Positions 4,506 to 5,930 of a DNA stretch of 5,930 nt are shown here, piece after piece (position 1 is the stretch's first letter; each line of letters opens with the position of its first letter). The notes below the pieces were generated by a model. The model was not told where the DNA came from. It searched no databases and saw only the letters and a program-made list of their open reading frames with translations. Source of the DNA: CAZKTF01 sp964555565 (GTDB taxonomy: Bacteria; Planctomycetota; JAJSAM01; JAKLKS01). The stretch covers positions 1 through 5,930 of the forward strand of contig CAZKTF010000226.1 in assembly GCA_964555565.1 (NCBI GenBank), written 5' to 3'. The position numbers and the translations under genes were made by a program.

Positions 4506-5366
4506 ATGACCGCCCCGCTCCGGAACGCGTCCCGCCTGCTCTTCGCCGCCGCCGTCGCGGCGCTGCTCGTGCCCGCGGGCTGCCGGTCCGGGCCCCCGGC
4601 GCCGCCGACGCCCCCTCCCCCGCCCGACCTCCTGGCCGCGTTCCGCTCCTGCGAGGTCGTGGACCTGACCCACGTCCTCGACGCGTCGGTCCCCTACTGG
4701 CCGGGGGCGAAGTACTTCCCCCTGGAGACCTGGGACCTCGCGCGGTTCGAGGAGGTGCGCGCCTTCAGCCGCGCCTACCGGGTCCCCGAGCACTACGGGA
4801 CCCACGTGGACGCGCCGGCGCACTTCGCCCCGGGCCGCCCCACGGTGGAGGCGATCCCGGTGGAGTCCTGCCTCGGGCCCGCGGTGGTCTTCGACCTGCG
4901 GGGGCGCGCCGCCGCGGACCAGGACGCGGGGCTCACGGCGGAGGACGTGGACGCCTGGGAAGCGGCCCACGGCCCGGTGCCGCCGGGGGCGATCGCGTTC
5001 CTCCTCACGGGGTGGGCGGACCGGTGGGAGAGCCCCGACCGGTACCGGAACTTCGACCTCGAGGGGCGCCTGCGCTTCCCCTCCTACGCGCTCTCCGGGG
5101 CGCGGAGGCTGCTCGTGGACCGGGGCTGCGTCGGCCTCGCGGTGGACTGCCTCAGCGTGGACCGCGGCGTGGACCCCGAGTTCCCGGTGCACCGCATGGG
5201 GAACGGGATGGGCCGCTGGTTCCTGGAGAACGTGGCCAACCTGGAGCGGCTCCCGCCGGCCGGCGCCCTGGTCGTGGCCGCGCCCATCCCGCTCCGCGGG
5301 GGGAGCGGAAGCCAGGTCCGGGCCCTGGCCCTCGTGCCGCGACCGGCCCCGGCGGCCCCGAAGTAG
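4506..5366 (+). CDS. Cyclase-family (kynurenine formamidase-like) metalloenzyme, predicted lipoprotein
   Basis: A 286-residue protein of the cyclase family (PF04199), whose members include bacterial kynurenine formamidase and isatin hydrolase and which hydrolyse amide or lactam bonds with a divalent metal. The metal site H96-Y-G-T-H100-V-D102-A-P-A-H106 fits the family signature HxGTHxDxPxH. Later segments are also typical: ALSGARRLLVDRGCVGLAVDCLSVD, and near the end ENVANLERLPPAG with GGSGSQVRALAL. What is unusual is the N-terminus: MTAPLRNASR, a hydrophobic stretch LLFAAAVAALLVPAG, then Cys26, followed by a Pro-rich tether (about 30-40). This is a lipoprotein signal, although Pro at -3 departs from the usual lipobox, so the enzyme probably acts outside the cytoplasm. 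An in-frame ATG at 4479 is possible. No kynurenine-pathway genes are adjacent, so the substrate is open. The gene diverges from the glycosyltransferase (41 bp). Stop is TAG. Confidence 0.88.
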   Translation: MTAPLRNASRLLFAAAVAALLVPAGCRSGPPAPPTPPPPPDLLAAFRSCEVVDLTHVLDASVPYWPGAKYFPLETWDLARFEEVRAFSRAYRVPEHYGTHVDAPAHFAPGRPTVEAIPVESCLGPAVVFDLRGRAAADQDAGLTAEDVDAWEAAHGPVPPGAIAFLLTGWADRWESPDRYRNFDLEGRLRFPSYALSGARRLLVDRGCVGLAVDCLSVDRGVDPEFPVHRMGNGMGRWFLENVANLERLPPAGALVVAAPIPLRGGSGSQVRALALVPRPAPAAPK

Positions 5367-5375
5367 GTCCTACTT
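5361..5375. repeat. 15-bp palindrome holding both convergent stop codons
   Basis: AAGTAGG (5361-5367) and CCTACTT (5369-5375) are perfect reverse complements around one T. The left arm contains the final AAG-TAG of the cyclase gene, and the right arm contains the final AAG-TAG of the zinc-ribbon gene on the other strand. It may be too short and weak to terminate transcription. Confidence 0.6.
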
Positions 5376-5570
5376 CCCGACGGCCTTGAGCAGTTCCTCG
5401 GCCGCGGCGTGCTTGGCGGCGCGGTCGGGCGCGGCCTTGATCCGCTCCACGATCGCGCTCGCTCCCGTCTTCGTCGTGCACTCGGGGCAGAGGGTGACCC
5501 GGATGGGGGTCATCCCCCGGAACACGGCGTGCTCGAAGGTCGCGTGCTTCTTGCAGATGTTGCAGATCAT
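5370..5570 (-). CDS. Small two-CxxC zinc-ribbon protein, McsA N-terminus-like
   Basis: A 66-residue protein with C3-x2-C6 and C28-x2-C31, a spacing that forms one zinc ribbon. The layout MICNICKKHATFEHAVFRG followed by VTLCPECTTK resembles the N-terminal zinc module of McsA and related Clp-adaptor/UVR proteins, where MICxxC, a beta-hairpin and LCxxC are usual. The rest (about 38-66) is a Lys/Ala-rich helix, ERIKAAPDRAAKHAAAEELL. McsA itself is longer, with a second zinc module and a UVR domain; neither is present, and no mcsB, ctsR or clpC adjoins it. The function is therefore unknown, and a binding or adaptor role is only an inference. The start is firm: AAGGAG at 5584-5579 lies 8 nt before the ATG, the best ribosome site in the window. 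A TAGAAT -10 candidate lies upstream. It converges on the cyclase gene with 3 bp between stops. Stop is TAG. Confidence 0.85.
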   Translation of the reverse strand: MICNICKKHATFEHAVFRGMTPIRVTLCPECTTKTGASAIVERIKAAPDRAAKHAAAEELLKAVGK

Positions 5571-5578
5571 CCCGCTGG

Positions 5579-5584
5579 CTCCTT
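5579..5584 (-). promoter_or_regulatory. Ribosome binding site of the zinc-ribbon gene
   Basis: AAGGAG on the minus strand, 8 nt before the ATG at 5570. It fixes the start at the MICNIC residues and rules out the long upstream extension of the same frame, which has no domain character. Confidence 0.8.
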
Positions 5585-5614
5585 CCCCGGGCGACCCGAC
5601 CCCGGCGGACCCGG

Positions 5615-5644
5615 ATTCTAGAACACCCCCCCGCCCGGAGGGAA
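5615..5644 (-). promoter_or_regulatory. Candidate promoter of the zinc-ribbon gene
   Basis: TAGAAT (5620-5615) matches the -10 consensus at 5 of 6 positions, and a weak TTCCCT (5644-5639) lies 18 bp upstream. The leader would be about 38 nt and would include the AAGGAG. The -10 lies in an 8-bp palindrome, TTCTAGAA (5616-5623). The -35 is poor, so the call rests mainly on the -10 and on its position. Confidence 0.45.
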
Positions 5645-5650
5645 GAGGCT

Positions 5651-5677
5651 GCACCCGCTTCCTTCGACTCCGGGTGC
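5651..5677. repeat. Inverted repeat between two divergent promoters
   Basis: GCACCCG (5651-5657) and CGGGTGC (5671-5677) are perfect reverse complements around 13 bp. The centres of the arms are 20 bp apart, about two helical turns. It lies between the zinc-ribbon promoter and the lipoprotein -35 box, so it could be a shared operator. A dimeric regulator is inferred only from symmetry and position. Confidence 0.42.
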
Positions 5678-5707
5678 CTTCCGTCACCCCCCCCGCCCGG
5701 GCGGCCG

Positions 5708-5736
5708 TTGACCTCGGCGGCGGGGCCCGGTAGAGT
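5708..5736 (+). promoter_or_regulatory. Sigma-70-type promoter of the right-edge lipoprotein gene
   Basis: TTGACC (5708-5713) is followed after exactly 17 bp by TAGAGT (5731-5736). The -35 matches at 5 of 6 positions and the -10 at 4 of 6, with ideal spacing. Transcription would start near 5743, leaving a leader of about 80 nt. The same TTGACC -35 is used at 745-740 by the sigma-like gene. Confidence 0.66.
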
Positions 5737-5743
5737 CCGGGCC
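5724..5743. repeat. Inverted repeat whose loop is exactly the -10 box
   Basis: GGCCCGG (5724-5730) and CCGGGCC (5737-5743) are perfect 7-bp arms, and the 6 bases between them, TAGAGT, are the -10 hexamer of the lipoprotein promoter. The symmetric flanks could be an operator over the promoter core or could alter its melting. Confidence 0.6.
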
Positions 5744-5801
5744 GCGGTCGGCGGGACCGCGGCGGCGAGGGCGTACCCGGGGGAGCCGGCGTTGCCCCGG
5801 G
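5742..5801 (+). repeat. Two hairpins in the 5' leader of the lipoprotein mRNA
   Basis: The first has arms CCGCGGTC (5742-5749) and GACCGCGG (5755-5762) around GGCGG, at the predicted 5' end of the transcript. The second has arms CCCGGGG (5776-5782) and CCCCGGG (5795-5801) around 12 nt and ends 21 nt before the ATG. A 5'-terminal hairpin can stabilise mRNA; no riboswitch family is recognised. Confidence 0.5.
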
Positions 5802-5822
5802 GACGGGCCGCGCGTCCCACCC

Positions 5823-5930
5823 ATGAAGATGACCCCCCACCACGGTCCCGACCTCGCGCGCGCGTCCGCGGCGTTCCTCGCGGCCGCCGCCCTGGGACTC
5901 CTCGCCGCCTGCACGGGGCCGGGCCACGGC
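5823..5930 (+). CDS. Lipoprotein, N-terminal fragment cut by the window edge
   Basis: Only 36 residues are visible. They form a lipoprotein signal peptide: MKMTPHHGPDLAR, a hydrophobic segment about 14-29 (SAAFLAAAALGLLAA), then the lipobox L-A-A-C with Cys30, followed by TGPGHG, a small flexible tether. The mature protein would be lipid-anchored after export, but its function cannot be judged. The ATG at 5823 was chosen; the ATG at 5829 is an alternative. Neither has a clear ribosome site, the nearest GGGGA being about 19 nt upstream of the first. A good TTGACC-17-TAGAGT promoter lies about 86 bp upstream, which supports a real gene starting here. Confidence 0.75.
   Translation, partial: MKMTPHHGPDLARASAAFLAAAALGLLAACTGPGHG

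Larger units (their letters stand above)
5571..5822. other. Divergent intergenic region, 252 bp, no gene
   Basis: It separates the minus-strand zinc-ribbon gene from the plus-strand lipoprotein gene. It holds one predicted promoter for each, the shared inverted repeat at 5651-5677, and the leader hairpins. Frames crossing it are low-complexity, and I see no tRNA or known RNA fold. Confidence 0.65.

Noticed and set aside
5651..5677. tRNA or small structured RNA
   Set aside because: A stem with a 13-nt loop is present, but there is no cloverleaf, T-loop motif or acceptor stem.
5152..5820. Minus-strand frame of 222 codons over the cyclase end and the right intergenic region
   Set aside because: It overlaps the zinc-ribbon gene in another frame and carries no domain. 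The zinc-ribbon gene has the ribosome site and the Cys pairs.

Overview
The window is about 75% G+C and densely coded, with the strong third-position G/C bias typical of a high-GC bacterium. Two proteins start with lipoprotein-type signal peptides, which fits a diderm (Gram-negative-type) organism. The sequence does not fix the phylum: Myxococcota, Acidobacteriota, Planctomycetota or another high-GC lineage would all fit. All six genes whose ends are visible stop with TAG, which is unusual at this base composition.

Layout, left to right. (1) Positions 1-681, minus strand: the first 227 residues of a divergent sigma-70/ECF-like factor that runs off the left edge. It has a near-consensus promoter (TTGACC-16-TATACA) at 718-745. 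(2) Positions 682-935: a 254-bp intergenic stretch with that promoter, a direct repeat next to its -35 box, and a run of GC hairpins that includes two tandem diverged copies of a palindromic repeat. (3) Positions 936-1370, minus: a GNAT-family N-acetyltransferase. (4) Positions 1405-2250, plus, divergent from it: a Dam-type adenine-N6 DNA methyltransferase that keeps the residues E. coli Dam uses to read GATC. (5) Positions 2292-3581, plus, 41 bp later and probably co-transcribed: an HD-domain phosphohydrolase of the COG1078 / dNTP triphosphohydrolase type. (6) Positions 3589-4464, minus, convergent: a family 2 glycosyltransferase with a galactosyltransferase-like C-terminal motif. (7) Positions 4506-5366, plus, divergent: a cyclase-family (kynurenine formamidase-like) metalloenzyme, predicted to be exported as a lipoprotein. 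(8) Positions 5370-5570, minus, convergent with only 3 bp between the stops: a 66-residue two-CxxC zinc-ribbon protein resembling the N-terminus of McsA. (9) Positions 5571-5822: a divergent regulatory region with a TTGACC-17-TAGAGT promoter whose -10 box is exactly the loop of a GC inverted repeat. (10) Positions 5823-5930, plus: the start of a lipoprotein that runs off the right edge.

Apart from the methyltransferase/HD pair, the genes stand in alternating divergent and convergent single-gene units and do not form one pathway. No multi-gene novel system is evident. The points most worth following are regulatory architecture (inverted repeats that bracket the -10 boxes of both strong promoters, a GATC site inside a putative promoter beside the methylase, and stop codons embedded in inverted repeats), the methylase/dNTPase-like pair, and the lipoprotein form of a normally soluble enzyme family.
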